Assembly (NCBI GenBank): GCA_963844405.1
Contig: CAWJNZ010000009.1
Coordinates: 1-64,000 of the forward strand
Direction of reading: 5' to 3'
Length of the DNA: 64,000 nucleotides
DNA from: DASSUW01 sp963844405
GTDB lineage: Bacteria; Actinomycetota; Thermoleophilia; Solirubrobacterales; Solirubrobacteraceae
Shown piece by piece: positions 23,313-32,304 of this stretch; within the stretch, counting starts at the first letter, position 1, and each line of letters begins with the position of its first letter. The position numbers and the translations under genes were made by a program. The notes under the pieces are model-generated. The model was not told the origin of the DNA, ran no database searches, and saw nothing but the letters and a program-made list of their open reading frames with translations.

Positions 23313-24941
23313 ATGGCCCGAATCCCCGCCCTGGTCGGCGCCGCGCTGGCCGGCGTCGCCGCGCACGACCTGCGCCAGCGCCACCACGCCATCCTGCGCA
23401 ACTTCCCGGTCGTCGGCCACGTCCGCTACCTGCTCGAGTCGGTCGGTCCCGAGCTGCGTCAGTACATCGTCACCTCGAACGACGAGGAGCGGCCGTTCTC
23501 GCGCGACCAGCGGCGGTGGGTCTACGCGTCGTCGAAGCGCGAGATCAACACGTTCGGGTTCGGCAGCGACAACGAGATGGAGCAGGTCGGCAGCCTCGTC
23601 GTGTTCAAGCACTCGCCGTTCCCGGTGGCGGCGCCGGCCAAGGGGCAGCCGGGGGCGGCGCCCGACTACCGCCTGCCCGCCGGCAAGGTGCTCGGCGGCC
23701 GGCGCGGGCGGGCCCGCGCCTTCCGGCCCAGCTCGCTGGTGAACGTCTCGGGCATGAGCTACGGCTCGCTGTCGCCGGTGGCCGTCGAGGCCCTGAACCG
23801 GGGCGCCGCGCTGGCGGGCTGCCTGCAGAACACCGGCGAGGGCGGCCTGGCGCCCGCGCACGAGCACGGCGGCGAGCTGATCTTCCAGATCGGCACCGGC
23901 TACTTCGGCTGCCGCGACGAGGAGGGGCGCTTCTCGCTCCCGCGCCTGCTGGAGCGCGTGGAGGAGGCGCCCGTGCGGGCGATCGAGATCAAGCTCTCGC
24001 AGGGCGCCAAGCCCGGGCTCGGCGGGCTCCTGCCGGCGCCGAAGGTGACGGAGGAGATCGCGCGCATCCGCGGCGTGCCGGCCGGCCGCGACTGCGCGAG
24101 CCCGGCGGCGCACACCGCGTTCTCCGACGTGGACGGGCTGATCGAGTTCGTCGAGCGGATCGCCGACGCGACGGGGCTGCCGGTGGGCGTCAAGTCGGCG
24201 GTCGGCGACGTCGGCTTCTGGGAGCGGCTGGCCTCGCGCATGGCGGCCACGGGCGCCGGCCCGGACTTCGTGACGATCGACGGCGGCGAGGGCGGGACGG
24301 GCGCGGCGCCGCTGACCTTCAGCGACCACGTGGCGCTGCCGTTCAAGCTCGCGATCGCGCGCGTCTACCCGCTGTTCGCGCGCGAGGGGCTGGCCGAGGA
24401 CGTCGTGTTCGTCGGCGCCGGCCGGCTCGGCTTCCCCGACGCCGCGCTGCACGCCCTCGCTTTGGGGTGTGACATGGTCAACGTCGGCCGCGAGGCGATG
24501 CTGGCCATCGGCTGCATCCAGGCGCTGCGCTGCCACACCGGCAAGTGCCCGACCGGCGTCGCCACCCAGAGCCCGTGGCTCATGCGCGGGCTCGACCCGG
24601 AGCTCAAGTCCGCGCGCGCCGCCAACTACATCGTCGCCCTGCGGGCCGAGCTGCTCGCGCTCGGGCGCGCGTGCGGCGCGCGCCACCCGGCGCTCATCGA
24701 CCCCGCCCGGATCGAGATCGTGTCCGAGCGCTACGGCTCGGCGCCGCTGTCCGAGGTCTTCGGCTACGAGCCCGAGTGGCCCCTGCGGTCGGCCGCCCGG
24801 CGTGCGGAGGTCGAAGCCCTGATCGGCGCACCGCAGCCGACACCCCCGCCGGGGCCGGAGGCGGGCGAGCACGCCGGCTTCCCGGGCGCCGGCGAGCCGG
24901 ACCGCGAGCACATGGACGTGTCCGGGACGGGCGGCGGCTAG
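23313..24941 (+). CDS. FMN-binding glutamate-synthase-like protein
   Basis: A protein of 542 residues starting at ATG 23313. After an N-terminal hydrophobic stretch (IPALVGAALAGVAAHDLR) and RNFPVVGHVRYLLE comes the glutamate synthase central barrel: NVSGMSYGSLSPVAVEALNRGA, NTGEGGLAPAH, IEIKLSQGAKPGLGG, PVGVKSAVGD, TIDGGEGGTGAAPL, and HTGKCPTGVATQ with the cysteines of the 3Fe-4S-type cluster region. It has no glutaminase domain. Such stand-alone GltB2-like proteins are widespread. Archaeal versions act as glutamate synthase cores, but others may have different FMN-dependent chemistry. No partner gene is adjacent. Confidence 0.85.
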   Translation: MARIPALVGAALAGVAAHDLRQRHHAILRNFPVVGHVRYLLESVGPELRQYIVTSNDEERPFSRDQRRWVYASSKREINTFGFGSDNEMEQVGSLVVFKHSPFPVAAPAKGQPGAAPDYRLPAGKVLGGRRGRARAFRPSSLVNVSGMSYGSLSPVAVEALNRGAALAGCLQNTGEGGLAPAHEHGGELIFQIGTGYFGCRDEEGRFSLPRLLERVEEAPVRAIEIKLSQGAKPGLGGLLPAPKVTEEIARIRGVPAGRDCASPAAHTAFSDVDGLIEFVERIADATGLPVGVKSAVGDVGFWERLASRMAATGAGPDFVTIDGGEGGTGAAPLTFSDHVALPFKLAIARVYPLFAREGLAEDVVFVGAGRLGFPDAALHALALGCDMVNVGREAMLAIGCIQALRCHTGKCPTGVATQSPWLMRGLDPELKSARAANYIVALRAELLALGRACGARHPALIDPARIEIVSERYGSAPLSEVFGYEPEWPLRSAARRAEVEALIGAPQPTPPPGPEAGEHAGFPGAGEPDREHMDVSGTGGG

Positions 24942-24951
24942 GGACCGGCCC

Positions 24952-25353
24952 CTAGAGCGGCTCGGTCCAGACGAGGGCGGTGCCGTCGAGCACGACGGTG
25001 CCGTCCTGGTTGACGATCGTGGTGCGCAGCTTCGTGAGCGGCTTGTCCTCGCGGACCTCGAGCGCCTCGACCTCGGCGGTGATCTCGTCGCCTGGCCGGA
25101 CCGGGGCCTTGAAGCTCCAGTCGACATGCAGGAAGACGCTGCCGGGCCCGGGCAGGTCCTCGGCCACGACCGCGTTGAGGAGGCCGGAGGTCACGCCGCC
25201 CTGCACGATCAGGCCGCCGAAGCGCGAGCGGGTGGCGGCGGCCTCGTCGTAGTGGAGCGGGTTGCGGTCGCCGGTGATCTCGGTGAAGAGCTCGATGTCG
25301 CGCGCCTGGACGCGCCGGCTGCGGCGCGCCACGTCGCCCACCTTGGGCTTCAT
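24952..25353 (-). CDS. MaoC-like (R)-specific enoyl-CoA hydratase domain protein
   Basis: A protein of 133 residues with a hot-dog fold. The hydratase signature is present: FTEITGDRNPLHYDEAAATRSRFGGLIVQGGVTSGL, where D...N.(L)H and the following GG..(V)QG motif form the active site of R-hydratases. The end (TTIVNQDGTVVLDGTALV) is typical. It probably hydrates a trans-2-enoyl-CoA or acts in fatty-acid or PHA metabolism. The ATG at 25353 opens with MKPKVGDVARR. It is a single gene, convergent with the glutamate-synthase-like gene and located beyond the end of the secreted protein gene. Confidence 0.82.
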   Translation of the reverse strand: MKPKVGDVARRSRRVQARDIELFTEITGDRNPLHYDEAAATRSRFGGLIVQGGVTSGLLNAVVAEDLPGPGSVFLHVDWSFKAPVRPGDEITAEVEALEVREDKPLTKLRTTIVNQDGTVVLDGTALVWTEPL

Positions 25354-25388
25354 GTGCGCACCGTAGCCGGTCGCGTGGAGGCTTCGGA

Positions 25389-27011
25389 TCAGCCGAGCGT
25401 CGCGGGCAGGCGACGGCCGCCGACGCGCAGCGTGTAGCGGCCGGGCCGCAGCGGACGGCGGGCGCGCAGGTTCCTCGCGGTGCCGGAGGCGTAGACGCGC
25501 CCCGCGCGCACGAGGCGCACGCGAGACTGCCCGGCTCCCACGAGGCGGCACGCGACGCGCCGGCGCGAGCGGATGGTGCACGAGACGCGGCCGCGCGGGC
25601 CGCGCGGGCCGCGTTCGCCGGCGGGACCAGCGGGGCCGACAGGGCCGGTCGCGCCGGTCGCGCCCGCGGGTCCGGTCGCGCCCGCCGGCCCGGTCGCGCC
25701 CGCCGGGCCGGTCGCGCCCGTGGGCCCCGTCGGGCCCGCCGGCCCGGCCGCCGGCGTCGGGGTGACGCGGCGCAGGCCGACCATGTCGCCGAACGCCACG
25801 GGGCGGTCGGCGGCGGCCGGCTGCTCGGGGGTGCGGTTCAGTCGCAGCCGCCACGTGCCCTCGCGGTCATCGACCGCGGAGACGAGCCCGGCGGACGTGG
25901 TGAACGAGGTGACGCACGGCGCGGCGGCGAGGACGGCCGTCAGCGGCGCGCCGGCCGGCGCGGTCGCGCTGCACAGGCGCACGTCCCCGGCGCCGTCGTC
26001 GACGGCCAGCACGTGCGGCGTCGGCGTGCCGTCGGCGACGGCAGGGACGGCGCGGAACCGCGGGTCGGCGGCGGTCGCTCGGCGCGGCGGGTCAGCGGAG
26101 AACGTCTCGCCGGCCAGCGCCCGGACCGCGTTCTGAGTCGAGTAGAGGTTGGGCGAGCCGCCGAACAGGAACGCGCCGTTCGGATCCTGTTGCGAGAGCA
26201 GATAGTCGACCGGCGTCCGGCTCGCCGAGGTCGTGAAGCGCCCGCCCTGCGGGTTCACGCCGCACGCGTTCAGGCCGGACAGCGCCCACGAGCTCGAGTC
26301 GACGTTCCCGAACGCGCCCGTGACGGGGTCCTGCCGGCCCTCGAGGAAGGAGAGCCCGGCGCGGACCTCGGGATCGCTCGCCGTCGCCCCGGTCTCGCAG
26401 AGGGCGGCCAGCGCCGCGCCGGTCATGTCGACGCCGCTCGCGGCGGCGCGCTGGGCGTCGGTGGCGACGCGGCCGAAGTTCCAACCGCCGTCGAGATGCT
26501 GCTGGCGACGCAGGTAGGCGTTGACCTTGGCGAGCACGCCGGCGGGCGCGCCGACGCGCGCGAGCGCCAGGCCGCTGAAGGCGGTGAGGTTCGTGGCGCC
26601 GTTGCCGAGCGAGCCGTCGAGCTCGCCGCCCGCGTTGTAGGTGGCCGCGAGCTGCGCGACGAGGTTCGTCGACTCCGACAGCCGCTGGACGTCGAGCCCG
26701 GCGGCGTGGCCGAACAGGATCGTCGTGGAGCTCGGCGTCGTCTGGCCCGCCCAGAGGCCGGCGTAGTGGTCCTGGGCCGACGGGGCGCCGACGTCGGCCG
26801 GGTGGACGCCGGCGGCGGCGAGCGCCGAGAGCGCGTAGTCGCCGCCGAAGCCGGCGAGCTGGCCGGTGGCGGGGTTCTGCTGCGTGCGGATCCACGCCGC
26901 TCCGGCAGCCACGCCGGCGTCGATCTCCTGTTGCGTGGCGGCGGCTGAGGCCGCGGACGGCGCAAGCGCCATCATGGCCGCGAACGCCACGACGAGACGG
27001 GGCACCTTCAT
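25389..27011 (-). CDS. Secreted alpha/alpha-toroid (prenyltransferase/squalene-cyclase-like) protein with collagen-like segment, under a cobalamin riboswitch
   Basis: A protein of 540 residues. Residues 1-24 are a signal peptide (KVPRLVVAFAAMMALAPSAASA). Residues ~28-290 are repeats of the alpha/alpha-toroid fold (GAAWIRTQQNPATGQLAGFGGDYALSALAAAG, LRRQQHLDGGWNFG, GALAALCETGA, LLSQQDPNGAF), as in squalene cyclases and in vitamin-B12 carriers such as transcobalamin. A beta-rich region follows, then ~17 uninterrupted Gly-X-Y triplets (~423-474), then a basic C-terminal domain (RVSCTIRSRRR...). A cobalamin riboswitch precedes the gene, so B12 binding or scavenging at the cell surface is the best inference; the DUF4430 domain often seen in such proteins was not recognised. 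The GGAG site lies just upstream of the ATG. Confidence 0.72.
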   Translation of the reverse strand: MKVPRLVVAFAAMMALAPSAASAAATQQEIDAGVAAGAAWIRTQQNPATGQLAGFGGDYALSALAAAGVHPADVGAPSAQDHYAGLWAGQTTPSSTTILFGHAAGLDVQRLSESTNLVAQLAATYNAGGELDGSLGNGATNLTAFSGLALARVGAPAGVLAKVNAYLRRQQHLDGGWNFGRVATDAQRAAASGVDMTGAALAALCETGATASDPEVRAGLSFLEGRQDPVTGAFGNVDSSSWALSGLNACGVNPQGGRFTTSASRTPVDYLLSQQDPNGAFLFGGSPNLYSTQNAVRALAGETFSADPPRRATAADPRFRAVPAVADGTPTPHVLAVDDGAGDVRLCSATAPAGAPLTAVLAAAPCVTSFTTSAGLVSAVDDREGTWRLRLNRTPEQPAAADRPVAFGDMVGLRRVTPTPAAGPAGPTGPTGATGPAGATGPAGATGPAGATGATGPVGPAGPAGERGPRGPRGRVSCTIRSRRRVACRLVGAGQSRVRLVRAGRVYASGTARNLRARRPLRPGRYTLRVGGRRLPATLG

Positions 27012-27099
27012 GTCACTGCTCCTTCGGTTGTGCCGCGGAGGCCACTCGCAGCACCCTTGGAGCGCTGAGGCCGGCCGTCCGAGCGCGAGACGGGATAGA

Positions 27100-27246
27100 C
27101 CTCACGACCGGATATTCGGGCTCGGGATCAGCCTCTCGAGCTTCCTTCCCAAGCCGTCCGGCTCAGTGGAACTGCAGCTCGATCGTCACCCACACCGCTG
27201 CGCGTCAGCCCCGGATTCGCACCGGGTTCCCCGTGGCGTCGTGAGG
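27100..27246 (-). promoter_or_regulatory. Cobalamin (AdoCbl) riboswitch
   Basis: On the minus strand the conserved core reads GGGAACCCGGTGCGAATC, then CGGGGCTGACGCGCAGCGG, closely matching the btuB-type core. Further on, CCACTGAGCCGGACGGC and TTGGGAAGG occupy the positions of the later conserved blocks. The outer helix closes with CCTCACGAC (27246-27238) and GTCGTGAGG (27108-27100), both perfect. About 88 bases remain for an expression platform before the ATG at 27011. A TATAAC lies just upstream of the aptamer as a candidate -10. It should repress the secreted toroid protein when B12 is plentiful. Confidence 0.88.
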
Positions 27247-27271
27247 AGCGCAACGTTATAGCCTCGCCCCC

Positions 27272-28348
27272 GTGATCGCCACCACCGTCATCGGGAGCTA
27301 CCCGCAGCCCGACTGGCTGATCGACCGCGAGAAGCTGCGCGCCTCGCTGCCACCGCGCGTGCGGGCGCGGGAGCTGTGGCGGGTCGACGAGCCGTTCCTG
27401 GCGCAGGCCCAGGACGACGCGACGGCGCTGGCGATCGCCGACCAGGAGCGCGCGGGACTCGACATCCTCACCGACGGAGAGATCCGGCGCGAGAGCTACT
27501 CGAACCGCTTCGCCACGGCGCTCGAGGGGTTCGACGCCGACAACCCGGCGATGGTCCCGGGGCGGGCCGGCGGCACCAACGCGGTGCCGCGCGTGGTGGG
27601 GCGGATCCGGCGCGCCCGGCCCGTCGAGGTCGACGACCTGCGGTTCCTCCGCTCGCGGACCGACCGGCTCGTGAAGATCACGCTCCCCGGGCCGTTCACG
27701 ATGAGCCAGCAGGCGTACAACGAGGCCTACGACGACGAGGCCGAGCTGGCGATGGACCTGGCGACCGCGGTCAACGAGGAGGTCCGCGACCTGTTCGCGG
27801 CGGGCGCCGACATCGTGCAGATCGACGAGCCGTGGCTGCAGTCGCGCGCCGACAAGGCGCGCGAGTTCGCGCTGCCGGCGATCAACCGGGCGCTGGACGG
27901 CGTGCCGGGCACGACCGCCCTGCACACCTGCTTCGGCTACGCCCACGTCGTCCACGACCGCCCGCCCGGCTACCCGTTCCTCGCCGAGCTGGCGGGGTGC
28001 GCGGCCGACATCCTGGCGATCGAGGCCGCCCAGCCCAAGCTCGACGTGTCCGTGCTCGAGCCGCTGGCCGGCAAGACCGTCATCGTCGGCGTGCTCGACC
28101 TCTCGGACCCGGAGGCCGAGACGCCGGAGGTCGTCGCCGCGCGCATCGACGCCGCCCTGCAGGTCATCCCGCCCGAGAGGCTCCAGGTCGGCCCGGACTG
28201 CGGGATGAAGTACCTCTCGCGCGAGCTGGCCTTCGCGAAGCTACGCGCCCTGGTCGAGGGCGCGCGCCTGGTCCGCGAGCGGCTCGGCCTAGAGCGCCGG
28301 CGCCGGGAGACAGCTGCGCGTGGGATTTCGTGGAAGCGTCCTGCCTAA
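27272..28348 (+). CDS. Short (core) MetE-type methionine synthase
   Basis: A protein of 358 residues from GTG 27272. It matches only the C-terminal catalytic half of MetE: TVIGSYPQPDWL, DILTDGEIRRESY, KITLPGPFTMSQQ, DIVQIDEPWLQ, TTALHTCFGYAH (zinc His-x-Cys), and the distal GPDCGMKYLSRELAFAKL containing the second zinc cysteine. Short versions lacking the N-terminal half (core-MetE) are known and probably take the methyl group from a methylcorrinoid protein rather than folate. This is notable because a B12 riboswitch lies only ~25 bases upstream on the opposite strand. The last ~18 residues are basic and poorly conserved, and the stop lies within a terminator hairpin. Confidence 0.82.
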   Translation: MIATTVIGSYPQPDWLIDREKLRASLPPRVRARELWRVDEPFLAQAQDDATALAIADQERAGLDILTDGEIRRESYSNRFATALEGFDADNPAMVPGRAGGTNAVPRVVGRIRRARPVEVDDLRFLRSRTDRLVKITLPGPFTMSQQAYNEAYDDEAELAMDLATAVNEEVRDLFAAGADIVQIDEPWLQSRADKAREFALPAINRALDGVPGTTALHTCFGYAHVVHDRPPGYPFLAELAGCAADILAIEAAQPKLDVSVLEPLAGKTVIVGVLDLSDPEAETPEVVAARIDAALQVIPPERLQVGPDCGMKYLSRELAFAKLRALVEGARLVRERLGLERRRRETAARGISWKRPA

Positions 28349-28378
28349 GTGGTGCTGAACCCCACTAGGACAGGACGC
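28336..28378. terminator. Bidirectional terminator hairpin between convergent genes
   Basis: GCGTCCTG (28336-28343) pairs with CAGGACGC (28371-28378). Inside, CCT pairs with AGG and AGTGG with CCACT, around a 9-base loop with one bulged A on each side. The structure covers the stop codon of the core-MetE gene and precedes the end of the convergent deacetylase gene by ~25 bases. There is no long T-run, as is usual in high-GC genomes. Confidence 0.6.
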
Positions 28379-28403
28379 GTCGAGGAATCCAGTTTCCCCG
28401 CTC

Positions 28404-29110
28404 CTACCCAGGCGGAAGCAGCGCCCGCGCCACCTCGCGGCACGGGGCCGACCGCCCGCGCAGCCGCTCGACCGCCCACCGCAGGACGTCGAACCGCTCC
28501 TCGTCCTCGAGCAGGAACGGGTGGAAGATCAGCGTGACGTAGTCGTCGCCGGCGATCGCCTCGCGCAGCCGTGACGGCGGCAGCGGCTCCCCCGCGCCAC
28601 GAAGCTCGCCGAAGTGGGGCAGGTAGTAGAAGGCGTCGACCAGCTCCCAGCGGAACGGGAGCACGACGAGCCCGTCGTGGACCTCGACCTCCTCCCCCTC
28701 GGGTGACACGTACTCGAAGCCGTACTCGCGCAACAGCCCGATCGAAGCCGGCGTGAGCTGGCCGCCGGGCGGGCGGAAGCCGACGGGGCGCAGCCCGAGC
28801 GCGTCCAACGCCGTAGCGCCGCGCTCCAGCGAGGCGAGCTCGGCGGCAGGATCGAGGTCGGCCCAGCGCTCGTGCTGCCACCCATGGAAGGCGACCTCGT
28901 GGCCGGCCGCGTCGATCTCGCGCAGCGCGTCGGGGTACAGCTCGGCGTTCAGCCCCTCGACGAAGAACGTCGCCCGCACGCCGGCCTCGCCGAGCAGCGA
29001 CAGGATCCGCGGCAGCGTGCGGGTGACCGACGCGTGGCGGCCGAGCGGCGCGTCCGCGGGCCACTCGCCCGCGGTGCAGCTCGGCCACCTCGCCGAGGTT
29101 GTCGAACGTC
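28404..29110 (-). pseudogene. Polysaccharide deacetylase (NodB-like), one frameshift
   Basis: The main frame (28404-28979 and upstream) encodes ATFFVEGLNAELYPDALREIDAAGHEVAFHGWQHERW...GFRPPGGQLT...FHPFLL, the central and C-terminal NodB motifs, with H-x-x-x-H replaced by HGWQHE. The N-terminal motif SLTFDNLGEVAELHRG is in another frame; removing one C near 29075 joins it to EWPADAPLGRHASVTRTL and restores the protein. NodB normally has TFDDG; here TFDN suggests the imidase-like subgroup that acts on small cyclic amides or ureides rather than polysaccharides. The start is unclear because the gene overlaps the end of the dioxygenase gene. The frameshift may be sequencing error. Confidence 0.65.
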
Positions 29111-29872
29111 AGGCTGACAGCGGGGCCAGCACGATGTCGAACGTGCACGTGAGGTGGTCGCCCTCCCGCTCGACCGGCCGCACGAGCGCCGGCTTGACGG
29201 CGCCGATCGTGTCGTTCTCCAGGTACGGGTCGCCGGGGAAGAAGACCTGCGTCACGAGCCGCCGGTGCCCGGGCGCGTCGACCTTGAAGTGGATGTGCGC
29301 CGGCCGCCACGGGTGCTGGCCGATCGCCTCCAGGTAGCGGCCCGTCGGCCCGTCGGTCGGCACGGTGTAGGGCTTCGGCAGCATCGTCTGGAGCTCGTAG
29401 GCGCCGTCGCTCTCGGCCTTGATGCGGCCGCGGAAGTTCCCCTCCGGCTGGCGCTCGTCCCAGACGTCGTAGCCACCGGCAGGCCCGGTCTGCCACACGT
29501 CGACGACCGCCTCGGGAAGGGGCTCGCCGGTCGTCGAGGTCACGCGCCCGCGCACGAACAGCACGTCGTCGTCGGGCGAGACCCCTTCGTACTCCTCGTA
29601 GATCTTCTTGCGGAACGGCGGCTCGACGGTGTACATCGGCCCCTCGACGTCGCTGGCGGTCGCTTCCGAGCCGTCGCCGTCATGGGACAGCGCGTCGATC
29701 AGCACCGAGGTGCGGTGACGTCCGAGAGCAGCACCAGCTCGTCGGCCTTGGCCACCTCGCCCAGGAACGCCAGCGCCCCGAACCACTCCTCCTCGGTGAC
29801 ATGGTGTCGCTCCAGCACTTCGTGGATCGCCGCCAGCAGGTCCGGCACGACCTCTCTCACGCGGTCGCTCAC
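29109..29872 (-). CDS. Intradiol ring-cleavage dioxygenase (catechol/hydroxyquinol 1,2-dioxygenase type), one frameshift
   Basis: The C-terminal part (up to 29705) has the iron-site region of intradiol dioxygenases: GEPLPEAVVDVWQTGPAGGYD, then GRYLEAIGQHPWRPAHIHFKVDAPGHRRLVTQVFF, which supply the Tyr and His ligands. The N-terminal dimerisation segment is in the preceding frame: AAIHEVLERHHVTEEEWFGALAFLGEVAKADELVLLSDVT. Adding one base near 29713 gives LSDVTGTSVLIDAL, the expected joint. GTG 29872 with an upstream GGGGGAAG is the likely start. The enzyme opens catechols to muconates with non-haem Fe(III). It sits between an amidohydrolase and a deacetylase-like imidase, suggesting an aromatic or N-heterocycle catabolic set. 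Confidence 0.72.
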
Positions 29873-31300
29873 GAGCGTCTTCCCCCACTCGGTGTACTGG
29901 TACGGGTTCTCCTTGACCGCCCGCTCGGGGATCTCGGGGTGCATCCCGGCCGTCCACGCCTCCTCCCCGAGCGTGCTCATCGCGAACTCGACGGTCTCCT
30001 CGACCGCCTGCCGCGCGCGCCCGAGGTCGATGCCGACGAGCCGGCCGTCCTGCTTGACCACGCGGCCGTTCACGACCACGGTGTGGACGTCGGCCCGCTG
30101 CGCCTGGAACGCCACGTGCCCGTACGGGTGCAGCACCGGGAACATGACCGGCGAGTGGTCGTTCTTGACGAGCACGACGTCCGCCTTCTTGCCGGGCTCG
30201 AGGCTGCCGATCAGGGCGTCCATCCCCAGCGCCCTGCTGCCGCCGCGCGTCGCCCAGTCGACGACCTGCTCGGCGCGCAGGTGGTGGTTGGTCACGGTCT
30301 CCTGCTTGGCGTGCGCCTCGAGGTGCTCGCGCGAGCGGTCGGCGCCCATCGTCGCCCGCATGGCGCAGAACAGGTCGCCGCTCCACCACACGCTGGTGTC
30401 CATCGACAGCGAGACCGGGATGTCGTGCTGGCGCAGCTGCCAGGTCGGCGGGTAGCCCTGGCCGGCGCTCTGCTCGCTCTCGGTGGAGACCGACACCGAG
30501 CCGCCGGTGGCCGCGATCCGGTGGTAGGAGTCCTCGGTCAGCGTCGCGGCATGGACGTAGATGTTCTCCGGCGTCATGAAGCCGTGCTCGTGCATGAGCC
30601 GGATGCCGTCGTCGTTGGTGGCACCCCACACGCCGGCGTGCGTGGTGACCGGCACGCCGAGCTCGCGCGCGACCTTGAACGCCTCCTGCTCCGGGAACTC
30701 CGGGTCGCCGGTCACGTCGAAGGCCATCTGGAAGCCCAGCATGTCGTCGCGCGAGCCGAACCGGCGGTCGACGAAGCTGCGGAAGTCGGCCGACGTCGCC
30801 CACTCCCAGGGGCCCTGCTGGATGTTGCCGTAGGCGAGGACGAAGCGGCCGGGGACCGCCTGCAGGGCATCGACGGCCGCGTCGGCGTGGTCGACGCTCT
30901 GCAGGCCGTGCGACCAGTCGACCGTCGTGGTGACCCCGGCGTCGAGCGACTCGATCGCCGACAGCAGGTTGCCGGCGTGGATGTCCTGCGGGCGGAAGAT
31001 CTTGCCCCACTCGAGGTAGTAGAAGACGAAGTACTGGGTGAGCGTCCAGTCGGCGCCGTAGCCGCGCATGGCCGTCTGCCACATGTGGCGGTGGGTGTCG
31101 ACCATCCCGGGCATGACGATGCCGCGCGAGGCGTCGATCTCGTGGGCGCCCTCGGGCACCTCGAGGTCTCCTCCCACTCCGGCGATCTTGTCGTCGACCA
31201 CGAGGACGTCCGCGTCGTGCAGGACGTCGTGTGCGTCGTTCATGGTCAGCACGGTGCCGCGCCGGAAGACCACCGGGCGGCCGTTCTCGATCGTCGTCAT
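29871..31300 (-). CDS. Amidohydrolase-superfamily deaminase/hydrolase
   Basis: About 476 residues from ATG 31300. It opens with a urease-alpha-like beta region (FRRGTVLTMNDAHDVLHDADVLVVDDKIAGVG), then GIVMPGMVDTHRHMWQTAMRGYGADW with the metal-binding DTHRH, VTTHAGVW as the third histidine, AATLTEDSY, the distal aspartate in SLSMDTSVWWSG, and LGMDALIGSLEPGKKADVVLV at the end of the barrel. This matches the chlorohydrolase/SAH-deaminase (ATZ/TRZ) branch. The open frame continues without a stop into the dioxygenase N-terminus; a single missed indel near 29880 would let it end in a GTGA overlap with the dioxygenase start. The substrate is unknown. Confidence 0.78.
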
Positions 31301-31352
31301 GGCCGCCACCCTTCCAATCCGTAAGCGGCTCGTCAAGCGTCACACTGAGTCC

Positions 31353-32304
31353 GTGCAGATCGGCTCGGTCATCGGCGGCCATCGCCTGCGGAGGCTGGTC
31401 GGCCGCGGCGGCATGGGCGTCGTCTACGAGGCCGTCGACGAGGCGCTCGACCGCACGGTGGCGCTCAAGCTGATCGCGCCCGAGCTTGCCGCCGAGCCGG
31501 GCTTCCGCGGGCGGTTCATGGCCGAGTCGCGGATCGCCGCCTCGCTCGACCACCCGAACGTGGTCCCGATCTACGGCGCCGGGGAGGAGGACGGGCAGCT
31601 GTTCCTGGCCATGCGCTTCGTCACCGGCGCCGACCTGCGCACGCTGGTCGAGCGCGACGGGCCGCTGGCGCCCGTCCACGCCGCCGCCGTCGTCGCCCAG
31701 GTGGCGGCCGCGCTGGCCGCCGCCCACGCCCGCGACCTCGTGCACCGCGACGTCAAGCCCGCCAACGTGCTCGTCACCGCCGACGGACCACTGCTACCTG
31801 ACCGACTTCGGGCTGGTCAAGGACCTGGCGGCGACGAGCGCCGTCACCCGCACCGGCGAGGTGCTCGGGACGCTCGACTACGTCGCCCCGGAGCGGATCC
31901 AGGGCGGCGAGACCGGCCCGTGGAGCGACGTCTACGCGCTCGGCTGCATGCTGTTCTTCGCGCTCACCGGCCGCGTCGTGTTCCCGTTCGAGGAGCCGGA
32001 GCGCAAGCTGTGGGCGCACATCAGCGAGCCGCCGCCCGCCGCCGCGGTGAGCCCGGCCGTGGACGCGGTCGTGGCGCGCGCGCTGGCCAAGGACCCGCGC
32101 GAGCGGTTCCAGAGCGCCCCTGCGCTGGCCGCCGCGCTCCACGAGGCCGTGGGCGACGGCCCCGTCGTGGGGACGGCCGACGAGCTCGCGGAGGTCGAGC
32201 GGCGGCTGATCGACGTGCGCCGGCAGCAGATCCCCGGCAAGGTGCAGATCGTCGAGCAGCTCGCGCGGCAGCTCGCGGACCTCCGGCGGGCGGGCGAGTC
32301 GTGA
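31353..32304 (+). CDS. Ser/Thr protein kinase (PknB-like kinase domain), one frameshift
   Basis: GTG 31353 opens with IGSVIGGHRLRRLVGRGGMGVVYEAVDEALDRTVALKLI, containing the glycine loop and the catalytic lysine. VHRDVKPANVLVTADG gives the catalytic loop. Near 31788 one extra base breaks the frame; the continuation HCYLTDFGLVKDLA...GTLDYVAPERIQGGETGPWSDVYALGCMLFFALTG supplies DFG, the activation segment, APE and the F helix. The kinase domain is about 270 residues, followed by a short helical tail (ELAEVERRLIDVRRQ...LARQLADLRRAG) with no transmembrane segment, so it is cytosolic. The stop overlaps the GTG of an FHA-domain gene, its probable phospho-partner. Confidence 0.8.

Noticed and set aside
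25660..25740. Tandem DNA repeat or CRISPR-like array
   Set aside because: The periodicity comes from Gly-X-Y codons of the collagen-like segment; there are no spacers and no cas genes.
31353..32304. Two separate kinase genes
   Set aside because: The two frames contain complementary halves of one kinase domain joined at an expected point; one extra base explains the split.
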